Below are positions 33,768 to 41,920 of a DNA stretch of 64,000 nucleotides, in pieces. The stretch is taken from positions 3,589,001 to 3,653,000 of the forward strand of contig NZ_CP116968.1 of assembly GCF_032051675.1 (NCBI RefSeq), written 5' to 3'. The stretch is from Candidatus Nitrospira neomarina. Its GTDB lineage: Bacteria > Nitrospirota > Nitrospiria > Nitrospirales > UBA8639. How positions within the stretch are numbered: position 1 is the stretch's first letter; each line of letters begins with the position of its first letter. A model generated the notes under the pieces. It did no database searches, was not told the origin of the DNA, and worked only from the letters and a program-made list of their open reading frames with translations. The translations under genes were made by a program, and so were the position numbers.

Positions 33768-34109
33768 ATGATTGACGGATTTTACTCTATATTTTTTACC
33801 GGAGTTTCTGGACAAGGATTCGGGGTCATTGTTCTAAAAGATGGAATACTTGTTGGAGCTGATAATACTGGCGGTTCATATGACGGACACTACACAGTTA
33901 ACAATGAAAAACAGTTTCTAATAGGCGAGGTGGTTTTAAATGCGCCTCCCGGGATTCAGCTTGTAACTGGTGCTGCAACGGGTTCTGAGCCAGCCTCCTG
34001 GGTTATGCCATTATCATTACCGCCTGATTTTGGTAATGGCAGGGCATTTCCAATGAAAACGCCAACTGGGCCGATCAATATCATCTTTAGAAAGTTAAGA
34101 GATATTTAA
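33768..34109 (+). CDS. GrlR-like regulatory domain protein
   Basis: 113 residues. The opening (IDGFYSIFFTGVSGQGFGVIVLKDGILVGADNTGGSYDGHYTV) follows the GrlR-type eight-stranded barrel pattern, GxG followed by xVVLKDGxIxGxD and YxGxY. GrlR was named as a regulator of a type III secretion locus, but the fold is widespread in unrelated bacteria and the function here is unknown. It is joined to the next gene with no gap, and both are AT-richer than the flanking genes, suggesting acquired DNA. Confidence 0.55.
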   Translation: MIDGFYSIFFTGVSGQGFGVIVLKDGILVGADNTGGSYDGHYTVNNEKQFLIGEVVLNAPPGIQLVTGAATGSEPASWVMPLSLPPDFGNGRAFPMKTPTGPINIIFRKLRDI

Positions 34110-34694
34110 ATGGATGGGACGACTATAGCAACCATTTTTGCAATTATTATTGGACCGTTAATTGGAGTAGCCTTAGCGCGATATCTCACCAGTCTCGAAG
34201 ATACTAAGCAAAGAAGAATGGAAATATTTCGCACCCTGATGAGGACACGAGGTCTTGTCATTTCCTATGACCATGTCGGGGCCTTAAATCTTGTCGAGGT
34301 GGAATTCACGGATGAGGGAAAGGTTATTGCCGCTTGGAAGGGGTATCTGAAGGAGCTAAGCACGCCTTTCCCTCCTACTAAAGAGGAAAGGGCATTCCAA
34401 CAGAAACAAGAAACTTTTCGAAAACTATTAACTAAATTACTTCATGAAATTGCGAAGGTGCTGAACATTAAAATGGAGCAACTCGATATTTTTGAAAGTA
34501 ACTATATTCCTCAAGGTTGGCACGATGACGACCTTCAACAAAGATATTTACGAACGTTGGCAATAAATCTCCTAAGTGGACGAAATCCACTTCCTATTTC
34601 TATCCCAAGTGCTCCAAATCAAGCAGAGGAATTCTCCCCGTTCCCACCCCCACCAGAAAGTAAAGGTGGTGATACTTGTAAGGAGAACTCCTAA
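34110..34694 (+). CDS. DUF6680-like membrane-anchored protein
   Basis: 194 residues beginning directly after the previous stop. An N-terminal transmembrane segment (ATIFAIIIGPLIGVALARYL) is followed by QRRMEIFRTLMRTRGLVISYDHVGALNLVEVEFTDEGKVIAAWKGYLKEL, the arrangement I associate with the DUF6680 family (anchor, then RxxIFxTLMxTR and ALNLVExxF). The tail is Pro-rich and low-complexity. Function unknown. With the GrlR-like gene it forms a two-gene AT-rich unit between smpB and the ATPase gene. Confidence 0.5.
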   Translation: MDGTTIATIFAIIIGPLIGVALARYLTSLEDTKQRRMEIFRTLMRTRGLVISYDHVGALNLVEVEFTDEGKVIAAWKGYLKELSTPFPPTKEERAFQQKQETFRKLLTKLLHEIAKVLNIKMEQLDIFESNYIPQGWHDDDLQQRYLRTLAINLLSGRNPLPISIPSAPNQAEEFSPFPPPPESKGGDTCKENS

Positions 34695-34866
34695 AAATAT
34701 CTCTGTCTTTAGCCGAAAATCTCTCAATTAGGGTCCCCCCCGTCGGTTTTTAAAATTCCCCATTTTTACTAGTCAGCTCTCTATCTTGGACGAAATTTTC
34801 CCATACACACTTTTTAACATGACCTTTTCGTTGCCAACCTTGGAGTGAGCTTCTACACTCCCTGTT

Positions 34867-35775
34867 ATGTCCAACACTATTGATCAGTTCCCATCAGATC
34901 CGGCGAGGCCGGTTTTTCGGCCTGGAGATTTCAAAGGCCGTGAGGGATTAGTCCGCAATATGTTGCGGCGGTTGGAACGGGGAGAATCCTTAAGCCTTGT
35001 TGGTGGGCCAAAATTAGGAAAAACTTCGTTGCTGCTTCACCTCGCCTGCCAAATGAATCATGCGGGGCCGTCTCCAAGGTCCACCGGGCCGTCAGCCTTG
35101 TATGTGGATGTTGCCGACGAGGCTGATTGGAAACGATTCCACTCCCGCCCGCCAAATCCTGACACCATTCTTCTTCTTGATAACTGTGATCGGCTGGTTG
35201 AAGGGAAGGCTTGTTCGCTTTCAGACATTGATCTTTTGCCTGGAGGTTCCACAGTCTTTGCCGGAGGACGAGCCTGGCGGGAGGTGGTAAGAGGAGGCGA
35301 TTTGCCACACACACTGAAGTTGATCCCCTTGTCGGTGTTTTTGGAAAAGGAGGCACAACAGTTATTCAATCCGGACCTTTCCACCGAACAACATTCCACT
35401 ATCCTCACCTATGCAGGGACTCATCCCTATAACTTCAAGCTGTTGCAGGCTGCATTCCTGCGTGAAGGTCTCCATGTTCCGACGGAACATATTGTCAGTG
35501 AGGTGAAAAAATACCTCTTTTCTTTTTTCCAGGACTGTGTGAATCAACTGCGGGAACCCCTCGAACATCAAGTGCTGGCCTTTGTGATTGAAGCCGACAA
35601 ACCGGTGAACCCGAGAGAGGTGGCGCGGGCAATTGGACTGCCGACGATTAAGCCTGTTGCGGATACGCTGTGTGCGTTGGGACTGATCAGCCGCTGGATT
35701 CGGGATGAAGAAGCCACGCTTTCAGCAGGGAGCCGATTGTTTAATGAGTGGTATAGGGAAACGGTGGCTTCCTAA
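34867..35775 (+). CDS. orphan P-loop ATPase with C-terminal winged helix
   Basis: 302 residues. A FKGREGLVRNML lead-in, Walker A GGPKLGKTS (46-54), Walker B ILLLDNCD (101-108) and a likely sensor segment FAGGRAWREVV mark an ORC/STAND-like AAA-type domain; the C-terminal ~70 residues (LREPLEHQVLAFVIEADKPVNPREVARAIGLP) look like a winged helix. Such proteins include archaeal ATPases and STAND regulators; here there is no effector or sensor domain, so it is not a complete STAND NTPase. No partner gene is apparent; engB follows. Function not inferred. Confidence 0.6.
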   Translation: MSNTIDQFPSDPARPVFRPGDFKGREGLVRNMLRRLERGESLSLVGGPKLGKTSLLLHLACQMNHAGPSPRSTGPSALYVDVADEADWKRFHSRPPNPDTILLLDNCDRLVEGKACSLSDIDLLPGGSTVFAGGRAWREVVRGGDLPHTLKLIPLSVFLEKEAQQLFNPDLSTEQHSTILTYAGTHPYNFKLLQAAFLREGLHVPTEHIVSEVKKYLFSFFQDCVNQLREPLEHQVLAFVIEADKPVNPREVARAIGLPTIKPVADTLCALGLISRWIRDEEATLSAGSRLFNEWYRETVAS

Positions 35776-35869
35776 GATAGAGATAGGATTTGTCCCATCC
35801 TGTTGATGGGCCATGCAAGATGGGCGTCAATTACTCAGTAAGTCTGTAAATAAAAAAGAGGAACTCTTC

Positions 35870-36481
35870 GTGGGAGCGTTTAAAATCTTTTCTGCTGAAT
35901 TCAAGGCGAGTTGCGGGACGGTTGAGCAATTTCTGAAACCGACACTTCCGGAAGTGGCCATCGTCGGCCGCTCCAATGTCGGGAAATCGTCGGCCATTAA
36001 TTGTTTGGTGAATCACAAAGGGTTAGCCAAGGTCGGCAAGACCCCAGGAAAAACGCAAACCATTAATTTTTTTGAGATTGTCACGAACGGTCCCCGGTTC
36101 ATGCTAGTCGATTTGCCCGGATATGGATTTGCCAAAGTGCCTGAACGGATTCGAGAGCTCTGGGGTCCCCTGATTGAAGAATATTTGCGGACACGCAAGA
36201 ACTTACAGGGTGTGGTGGTGCTGGTGGATTCCCGCCGGGTGCAGGAATCGGATCAGGCGATGGTTGAGTGGCTCATGAGGTTGAAGATACCCGTGATGGT
36301 AGTGGCCACCAAGGCGGATAAGGTCACAAGGGGTCACCGCCAGGCCGCGCTTCGTGAATTGCGTGAGGGTTTGGGCATGGAGGAGGACCCGCTTTTCCTG
36401 TCTGCCTACACCGGGGAAGGCAAGCAAATACTGCTTGACCAGTTGCGGGAGGTGCTCACTCTGGACTCTCCCCTTCCCTAA
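35870..36481 (+). CDS. engB: ribosome biogenesis GTPase EngB/YsxC
   Basis: 203 residues from a GTG with AGAGGA upstream; it gives a protein starting VGAFKIFSAEFKASC, which matches the family, whereas the ATG at 35813 has no ribosome-binding site and adds an unconserved tail. G1 GRSNVGKSS, G3 DLPGYGFAKV, G4 TKADK and the family IKSAEF-type N-terminus are present. Needed for large-subunit assembly and cell division in many bacteria. Confidence 0.92.
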   Translation: MGAFKIFSAEFKASCGTVEQFLKPTLPEVAIVGRSNVGKSSAINCLVNHKGLAKVGKTPGKTQTINFFEIVTNGPRFMLVDLPGYGFAKVPERIRELWGPLIEEYLRTRKNLQGVVVLVDSRRVQESDQAMVEWLMRLKIPVMVVATKADKVTRGHRQAALRELREGLGMEEDPLFLSAYTGEGKQILLDQLREVLTLDSPLP

Positions 36482-36484
36482 GTG

Positions 36485-36601
36485 AGTGTTGAAAAAGGCC
36501 GCCAGCGGCGTTCTCGCCGCGTGGTCGTGCTCAGGTACTCCTTCGTACGCTCCGCTCGCCCAAACGGCTGCGGCCTTGCTGGACGAGCCTTTTTGAACAC
36601 T
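36485..36601. repeat. dispersed intergenic repeat, copy 2 (inverted)
   Basis: 117 bp, AGTGTTGAAAAAGG at one end and CCTTTTTGAACACT at the other. Its reverse complement lines up with copies 1 and 3 (CAGCAAGGCCGC, the GTAC stem, GAGAACGCCGCTGGCGG). It begins 3 nt after the engB stop. The following 270 bases to the aminotransferase hold nothing else I recognise. Confidence 0.78.
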
Positions 36602-36873
36602 CCCTTGTTTTCCACGTGCGAGGTCCTGTTAAAGAATCTAAAGATGAAAAGGCAAGCACGCGGAATATTCAACAGCCTCCGAATCACATTCTTTTTTATC
36701 CACCACATATGTCTTCATGGCTGGTTTCATTGGGAAGTTGAAGAACTTCCATGAGATCCCCTATTCTGACGGGTCTCTCAGGTATTTACATATTATCTAT
36801 TCATGCACGGCCGGCGAATGGAATAGCCGGCTCTCCCTGTATATTTATTCATTTCTCAATATGAAGGTAAGCC

Positions 36874-38076
36874 ATGCCACTGTTTGGTGATACGAATACA
36901 CCCATGACCTTCAATCCTCCCTCCAGGCTTGATCGGATCGGGCCATCGCAGATTCGCGAAAATATGCGGATTGCCATGGAGCATGAGGCGATTAATCTGG
37001 CTCAAGGCCGTCCCGACTTTCCCACCGCACCTGTGGTGAAGCAAGCCGCAATCGATGCCATTACCAATGATCACAATCAATATTCGGTGACCTGGGGATT
37101 AGCGGAGTTACGCGAAGCCATTGCCGGACATGTGCACGAACGACATGGTTTGACTTTTGACCCCGAGACAGAGATCACCATTACCTGTGGTGTGACGGAA
37201 GCGATTGTGGCGGCCATGCTGGCGTTAGTCGAGAGTGGCGATGAGGTCATCATCATTGAACCCGCACACGAAAACTATGTTCCGGCTGTGTATTTTGCCG
37301 GCGGGACGCCCCGGTTTGTCACGCTTCGTCCGCCTGATTACGCGGTACCTCTGGATGAACTGCGATCTGCCATCAACCCTCGCACCAGGGCGATAATCCT
37401 GAATACTCCCCATAATCCCTCCGGCCATGTGTTCACGCGGGATGAACTGAACGCCATCCTGGCTCTGGCCGATCAGCATGGGATCTATGTGGTAACGGAT
37501 GAAATCTATGATCATTTATATTACGAACCCTATCGGCATATTGCCCCGGCCACCCTGGCGCCCGATTGGAAAGGTCTGGTCGTCACCGGAGGCCTGTCAA
37601 AAATCTACGCGGCAACAGGGTGGCGCCTTGGGTATGTTCTGGCTTCAAAGGATGTGACGACCGCAATCCGCACGGTACATGATTACCTCACGATCTGTGC
37701 TCCCACGCCCTTCCAATATGCGGCGATCACGGCTTTGGCCTTACCCGAGACCTACTACACCGATCTACGAGCCAGATTCCTTCGGCGTCGGGAACTCACT
37801 ATGCAGATTTTGACCGACAGTGGATTTGAGCCCTATTCTCCCCAGGGGGCCTATTATCTTTTAGCCGGCTATGGGCCTTGGGAACATCAGGGTGATTCCC
37901 AATCGTTTGCCACATGGTTGATCACTGAGGCGAAGGTGGCGGTGGTTCCGGGCAGCGCGTTTTACTACCAGGCCACAGATCTGGGACAACACCTCGTCCG
38001 TTTTGCCTTTGCCAAAACAAGCCAGGTGCTCAAGCAAGCCGGTGAGAACCTTGCCCAGGCGTTTCGCAAGCATTAA
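36874..38076 (+). CDS. class I/II aminotransferase
   Basis: 400 residues, AAGG 6 nt upstream of the ATG. Fold-type I PLP enzyme: INLAQGRPDFPTA at the N-terminus, NTPHNPSGHVF, DEIYDHLYY, and the PLP Lys243 in GGLSKIYAATGWRLGYV; the R-binding FAFAK near the end is also present. The closest-known subgroup by sequence feel is methionine/kynurenine-type aminotransferases (YbdL and relatives), but aspartate-type specificity cannot be ruled out. It stands alone between repeat copies 2 and 3. Confidence 0.8.
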   Translation: MPLFGDTNTPMTFNPPSRLDRIGPSQIRENMRIAMEHEAINLAQGRPDFPTAPVVKQAAIDAITNDHNQYSVTWGLAELREAIAGHVHERHGLTFDPETEITITCGVTEAIVAAMLALVESGDEVIIIEPAHENYVPAVYFAGGTPRFVTLRPPDYAVPLDELRSAINPRTRAIILNTPHNPSGHVFTRDELNAILALADQHGIYVVTDEIYDHLYYEPYRHIAPATLAPDWKGLVVTGGLSKIYAATGWRLGYVLASKDVTTAIRTVHDYLTICAPTPFQYAAITALALPETYYTDLRARFLRRRELTMQILTDSGFEPYSPQGAYYLLAGYGPWEHQGDSQSFATWLITEAKVAVVPGSAFYYQATDLGQHLVRFAFAKTSQVLKQAGENLAQAFRKH

Positions 38077-38200
38077 GGGAAAAACCATGTGAATGGTTTC
38101 ATAACCCTCTCGTGGATACTCGATCTTCCTATGGAGTGTTGAACAAAATAGTTTCCAATGGCATTTTGGCTCCCAGGGACGTGGCCTATCAGAGACCTCG

Positions 38201-38375
38201 GGGCGGTTCAAAAAAGCAAGCCCTGAGTCTTCCCAAAGGGTTCGTACAGCAAGGCCGCAAATTGCCTGCCGTGTCCCGAAGGGCACACCTTTTGTTTTGC
38301 GCGCAGAGCGTACTTCCAGTACGTGAGCACGGAAAAATGGAGAGAACGCCGCTGGCGGGTTTTTACAACCGCCCC
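38201..38375. repeat. dispersed intergenic repeat, copy 3 (with insertion)
   Basis: About 174 bp. Ends GGGCGGTTCAAAAAA and TTTTTACAACCGCCC are strong inverted repeats; CAGCAAGGCCGC and GAGAACGCCGCTGGCGG are conserved. Compared with copies 1 and 2, about 22 bp are inserted after the left end and more in the middle. It is on the same strand as copy 1 and lies between the aminotransferase and the M32 peptidase. Confidence 0.75.
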
Positions 38376-38411
38376 CCTGCCAATCATTTAGTCGATAGAA
38401 GGGAATAGTAT

Positions 38412-39887
38412 ATGACCACAGCAGCATGGGATGAGCTGTCTCAGCAGATCGCCGAACTGGATACTCTGGCCGGCATTGGAGGGCTTCTGGGTTGGGATCA
38501 GCAAGTGACCATGCCTTCAGGGTCGGCAGGGGGCCGTGCCCAACAGAGTGAGTTGATCGGACGGTTGTATCACGAACAAGCCACGTCAGCTCGATTGGGT
38601 GAACTCATTGAGGCGGTGGCAGCTCTACCTGATTCGACTCCGGAGCAGCAAGCCGCGGTTCGTAATATGCGCCGAACCTACCGCCGGGCTACCTGTGTGC
38701 CGTCGAAACTCGCCAGCAGGATCGCGAAGGCCAGCGCGAGTGGCGTCGCCGCATGGGGAGAAGCGAAAAAAGAAAAAAATTATGGCTTATTTGCCGAGAG
38801 CCTACAGACAAATGTGGATTTGGCACTCGAGCGGGCACAAGCCATTGACTCCAATCGACATCCCTATGATGTCCTTCTTGAAGACTATGACCCCGGGACG
38901 ACCGTCGAGGATTTACGCCGGATGTTTGGCGCGCTGCAACAAGGCTTGTCCGATATCCGGCGCCAGGCTCTGGCCAGGAAAGAATCGGTCGCCTTCAACG
39001 ATTATTTCGATAAGGCCACACAATTGGCGATGCACCAGGATATCGTTAAGGCGGTGGGATACGACACGACACGGGGAGCGTTGCACGAGGCGGAGCATCC
39101 ATTTTCATGCCGTGTGGGCAGCGGGGATGTGCGTATTGCTACACATGTTCACGAACGGGATCTGCTCAGCGGGTTGGCGGCCACCATGCATGAACTCGGG
39201 CATGCGCTGTACGAGCAGGGTATTCCGGAGGGACAGGGTGGATCAGCCGTATATGCGGCGACGTCAACCGGCATGCATGAATCACAATCCCGTCTGTGGG
39301 AAAACATGATTGGACGATCCCGGGGATTTTATCGGTGGCTGCGACCGGTGTTCGCCCGACATTTTCCTGACAAGGCCTTTGATCCCGAATTGGTCTTCCT
39401 CGTCTCCAACCGGGTGACATCGGGAAGCATTCGGATTTTTGCGGAGGAAGTTTCCTATAACCTGCATATCATTTTCCGGTTTGAAATGGAGGTCGCTCTG
39501 TTGGAGCGACGCATCACGGTTGAGGATGTTCCAGCCGAATGGACTCGATTGAGTGAGCAATTCCTGGGAGTGCGACCAAAGGATGATGCAGAAGGTGTGT
39601 TGCAGGATGCCCATTGGGCAGGTGGGGCCTTTGGGTATTTTCCGAGTTACACCCTGGGAAATCTCTACGCGGCATCCCTCTTTGCCGTCTTACGTAAAAG
39701 CTTTCCGGATCTGGAGCACCGCATCGAAGAGGGAGATTTTGTGACTATCCTGAAATTCTTGCGGGAGCGGATCCATCGCCAGGGTCACCTGCATGAAACC
39801 CCGGACCTTTTACAAAAAGCCGTAGGAACCCGGGACCATGTCGAAGATTTGTTGAGCTATCTCCGTGAGCGGTATGTCGATCCTTAA
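38412..39887 (+). CDS. M32 family carboxypeptidase (Taq-type)
   Basis: 491 residues. Zinc motif HELGH at 260-264 (ATMHELGHALYEQG), followed by the third ligand region STGMHESQSRLWENMIGRS typical of family M32; the N-terminal SPECIALISED-like segment of the family (GLLGWDQQVTMPSGSA) is also present. A broad-specificity cytosolic metallo-carboxypeptidase with preference against basic or acidic residues unknown. Single gene, convergent with the sigma-54 regulator. Confidence 0.92.
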   Translation: MTTAAWDELSQQIAELDTLAGIGGLLGWDQQVTMPSGSAGGRAQQSELIGRLYHEQATSARLGELIEAVAALPDSTPEQQAAVRNMRRTYRRATCVPSKLASRIAKASASGVAAWGEAKKEKNYGLFAESLQTNVDLALERAQAIDSNRHPYDVLLEDYDPGTTVEDLRRMFGALQQGLSDIRRQALARKESVAFNDYFDKATQLAMHQDIVKAVGYDTTRGALHEAEHPFSCRVGSGDVRIATHVHERDLLSGLAATMHELGHALYEQGIPEGQGGSAVYAATSTGMHESQSRLWENMIGRSRGFYRWLRPVFARHFPDKAFDPELVFLVSNRVTSGSIRIFAEEVSYNLHIIFRFEMEVALLERRITVEDVPAEWTRLSEQFLGVRPKDDAEGVLQDAHWAGGAFGYFPSYTLGNLYAASLFAVLRKSFPDLEHRIEEGDFVTILKFLRERIHRQGHLHETPDLLQKAVGTRDHVEDLLSYLRERYVDP

Positions 39888-39922
39888 ATGTCTTTTCCCC
39901 TCATCCATTCCAGAAAATAGGA

Positions 39923-41389
39923 TTACTCTTGTGGTGCTGAATGCTTCTGTCGAAAATATTGTTTGTCGATGTTGTAGGCCTTGAGCTTGCGCAGGAGCGT
40001 CCGTCGGCTAATGCCGGCCTGATTGGCCGACTCGGCAATGCGACCACTATTTTCTGACAGCACTGTTTCCAAATACTCCTTTTCAAGAGTAGTGAGGTGT
40101 GGCTCGAGGTAGGTGGCCAGCGTGAGGGACGGGTCGATAGACGGAGAGTGATCACCTTGGCTTTGAACAGGCTGATCCACGCTTTCCGTTTCAGGAGCTG
40201 GAAGAGCCGGGGAGGACCCTGGGATATCCTGGGAATACAAGACTTCGGCCAGGTCTTCCGCAGTCAATTCCCGGGTGTGCCCTTTTAACACCAGGCGTTG
40301 CGTGAGGTTTTCCAGTTGTCGCACATTGCCTGGCCAGGACTGCTCTAAGAGGAGATCCATGAAGGATTGGTGTAATTCCGGACAGTCCATTCCATAGTCC
40401 GCACACACGCGTTTCAGAAAATGCCCAAACATATAGAGGATATCCTCCGGTCTCTCTCGTAACGGGGGCACTTCTAACCGGATGACATCCAATCGGTAAA
40501 AGAGGTCTTCGCGAAAGGAGCCGGTTTGGACCGCGTTGGCCAATGAGGCATTCGTCGCGGCAATGACACGGGCATCAATGGGCACTTCATGATGAGATCC
40601 AACCGGTCTCACCGTTTGTTCCTGCAAGACCCGCAAAAGACTGAGTTGGGTTTGAACCGGCATATCCCCAATCTCATCCAGAAGGATGGTGCCGCCATCG
40701 GCATACCGAAATAATCCCTGCTTTTGTTGGTGGGCGCCGGTGAAAGCCCCCCGTTCATGGCCGAACAGTTCCGATTCAATAATTTCCGGACTGATCGTGC
40801 TGCAATTGACCGCCACAAATCGCCCGGTTCGCCCGGACTGCCGGTGAATCGCCCGGGCCAGTAAGTCTTTCCCCGTTCCGGTTTCCCCCACAATTAACAC
40901 GGTGGCGTCAGAGCTCGCGGTGCGGGTAATGGTTTCGAAAATATCCCACATGACTCCGTTACGGCTGAGAATGCCTTCAAAGCTTCCCAGTCTTTTACGC
41001 GTATCACGCAAATCCGGTGTATCCGGAGAAACCTTTTGATTGGTCTGAATGGCCTCTATGGCTTGATGCAGTTTTTCATGCGAATCCTCATAAATCACAT
41101 CCGATGCCCCGTTTTTCAAAACTGAATGGACGTAGGCTGCATCGGCTCCCGGTTTAAACACCAAGACATCAAGATAGGGTCTGTGTTCTTGTATGGTCGT
41201 CATCATGTCAAACACCAGGGAGTCTCCAAGGTACTGTCCATCGAGTATGACCAGGCGTGTCTGAGATCCAATCTCCAAGGTTTTCACATTTTCCGGGGTT
41301 TCCAGCCGTACGACTCCAAGTCCTTCACGACTTAAGGCCTTTTCCAGATCCGTGGAACCCATGATTACTATGGAAGAAGTTTCTGTCAT
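39923..41389 (-). CDS. sigma-54 enhancer-binding response regulator (NtrC family)
   Basis: 488 residues. An N-terminal receiver-like domain (1-115) keeps Asp50 and Lys79 but lacks the acidic pair of an active receiver (SSIVIMGSTDL), so it may not be phosphorylated. The AAA+ domain has Walker A GETGTGKD (168-175), GAFTGA (214-219) for sigma-54 contact, LLDEIGDMP Walker B and the Arg finger; a C-terminal Fis-type helix-turn-helix (SGRIAESANQAGISRRTLLRKL) binds DNA. No histidine kinase gene neighbours it. Two palindromes and a -24/-12 promoter lie immediately upstream on the other strand, probably its targets. Confidence 0.88.
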   Translation of the reverse strand: MTETSSIVIMGSTDLEKALSREGLGVVRLETPENVKTLEIGSQTRLVILDGQYLGDSLVFDMMTTIQEHRPYLDVLVFKPGADAAYVHSVLKNGASDVIYEDSHEKLHQAIEAIQTNQKVSPDTPDLRDTRKRLGSFEGILSRNGVMWDIFETITRTASSDATVLIVGETGTGKDLLARAIHRQSGRTGRFVAVNCSTISPEIIESELFGHERGAFTGAHQQKQGLFRYADGGTILLDEIGDMPVQTQLSLLRVLQEQTVRPVGSHHEVPIDARVIAATNASLANAVQTGSFREDLFYRLDVIRLEVPPLRERPEDILYMFGHFLKRVCADYGMDCPELHQSFMDLLLEQSWPGNVRQLENLTQRLVLKGHTRELTAEDLAEVLYSQDIPGSSPALPAPETESVDQPVQSQGDHSPSIDPSLTLATYLEPHLTTLEKEYLETVLSENSGRIAESANQAGISRRTLLRKLKAYNIDKQYFRQKHSAPQE

Positions 41390-41390
41390 T

Positions 41391-41408
41391 GAGACAATTG
41401 TGTCTCAT
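41391..41408. promoter_or_regulatory. operator-like palindrome
   Basis: TGAGACA-N4-TGTCTCA, two bases upstream of the enhancer-binding protein start. It is positioned like an upstream activator or autoregulatory site. Confidence 0.5.
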
Positions 41409-41428
41409 AATAATTAAATGAGTCAAGT

Positions 41429-41451
41429 ATGTCCCAAATATAGGGACATAA
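41429..41451. promoter_or_regulatory. operator-like palindrome, second
   Basis: Perfect inverted repeat TATGTCCC-N7-GGGACATA, followed by a further half-site AGTCCC at 41454. The cores (GTCTC, GTCCC) resemble each other. It lies 48-70 bases upstream of the -24 element. Confidence 0.55.
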
Positions 41452-41498
41452 CAGTCCCAAAATTCCCCAAAATCACGTAAATCAACGGGTTAACTGAT

Positions 41499-41513
41499 GG
41501 AACAGGTCTTGCG
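41499..41513 (+). promoter_or_regulatory. sigma-54 (-24/-12) promoter
   Basis: TGGAACAGGTCTTGC has GG and GC separated by exactly 10 nt (41500-41501, 41512-41513), with -24 TGGAAC (consensus TGGCAC) and -12 CTTGC. The predicted start site is around 41525, on the plus strand, with the upstream palindromes in the right place for an enhancer-binding protein. Confidence 0.65.
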
Positions 41514-41676
41514 AGGTATATATATAGGTATCTTGAGGTATGGATCAAGGAAGTTTCTCGACTGCCATAAAATTAACAAAAAAAGATTGGTCGAATGTCT
41601 GTCATTCAATGCGGGCAATGCGGGACCAATTTGTCTGGTTGCCCCCGAATACCTGTGCTAGAGGAGAAAAGAAAAA

Positions 41677-41739
41677 TGTTAGCAGTATCTTGGCATTTGC
41701 CCCGTAAATTACGAAAACCAAAGGAAGTGTCCCCTTAGT
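41677..41739 (+). CDS. possible 20-residue peptide
   Basis: Open frame MLAVSWHLPRKLRKPKEVSP with AGAGGAG 9 nt upstream. It is basic, with no recognisable motif. Its end is folded into the 8-bp hairpin at 41712-41746. It could be a real small protein, a leader for the RNA, or a chance frame. Confidence 0.3.
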
Positions 41740-41791
41740 TTTCGTCACAAATATACAAGCTTTTACCATTTTATCGATTGGGAAAATGCCG

Positions 41792-41826
41792 GTGTGAAGG
41801 AACGGATGCTCACACCAATTTTTCTC
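41792..41826 (+). terminator. Rho-independent terminator
   Basis: GGTGTGA/TCACACC 7-bp stem with 12-nt loop followed by AATTTTTCTC. It closes the sigma-54-driven unit before the acetyltransferase gene. Confidence 0.7.
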
Positions 41827-41920
41827 TGAAAACCATTAAACAGAATAGACAAGACCTCCGGCTTGACTCGTTAAGAGCATAAGTCCATGGCAAAAAATTT
41901 TTAAAAAAGGATCGATCTTC

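Larger units (their letters stand above)
41525..41826 (+). ncRNA. candidate sigma-54-dependent small transcript
   Basis: A unit of about 300 nt from the predicted start to the terminator. It is rich in complementary segments: ATTGGTC/GACCAAT spanning 41586-41629, GAATG/CATTC inside that, GGGCAA/TTGCCC to about 41646, and ACGAAAAC/GTTTTCGT (41712-41746). A direct repeat ATGCGGG occurs twice at about 41610-41625. It also contains a small open frame with a ribosome-binding site, so it may be a small mRNA rather than a regulatory RNA. Existence is inferred from promoter and terminator. Confidence 0.45.

Noticed and set aside
36482-36754. 90-codon open frame starting just after engB
   Set aside because: It runs through repeat copy 2, is rich in Arg/Cys and unlike any protein family, and has no ribosome-binding site; I read it as chance.
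38112-38408. 98-codon open frame before the M32 peptidase
   Set aside because: It covers repeat copy 3 and has no family-like pattern; the repeat explains the open frame.
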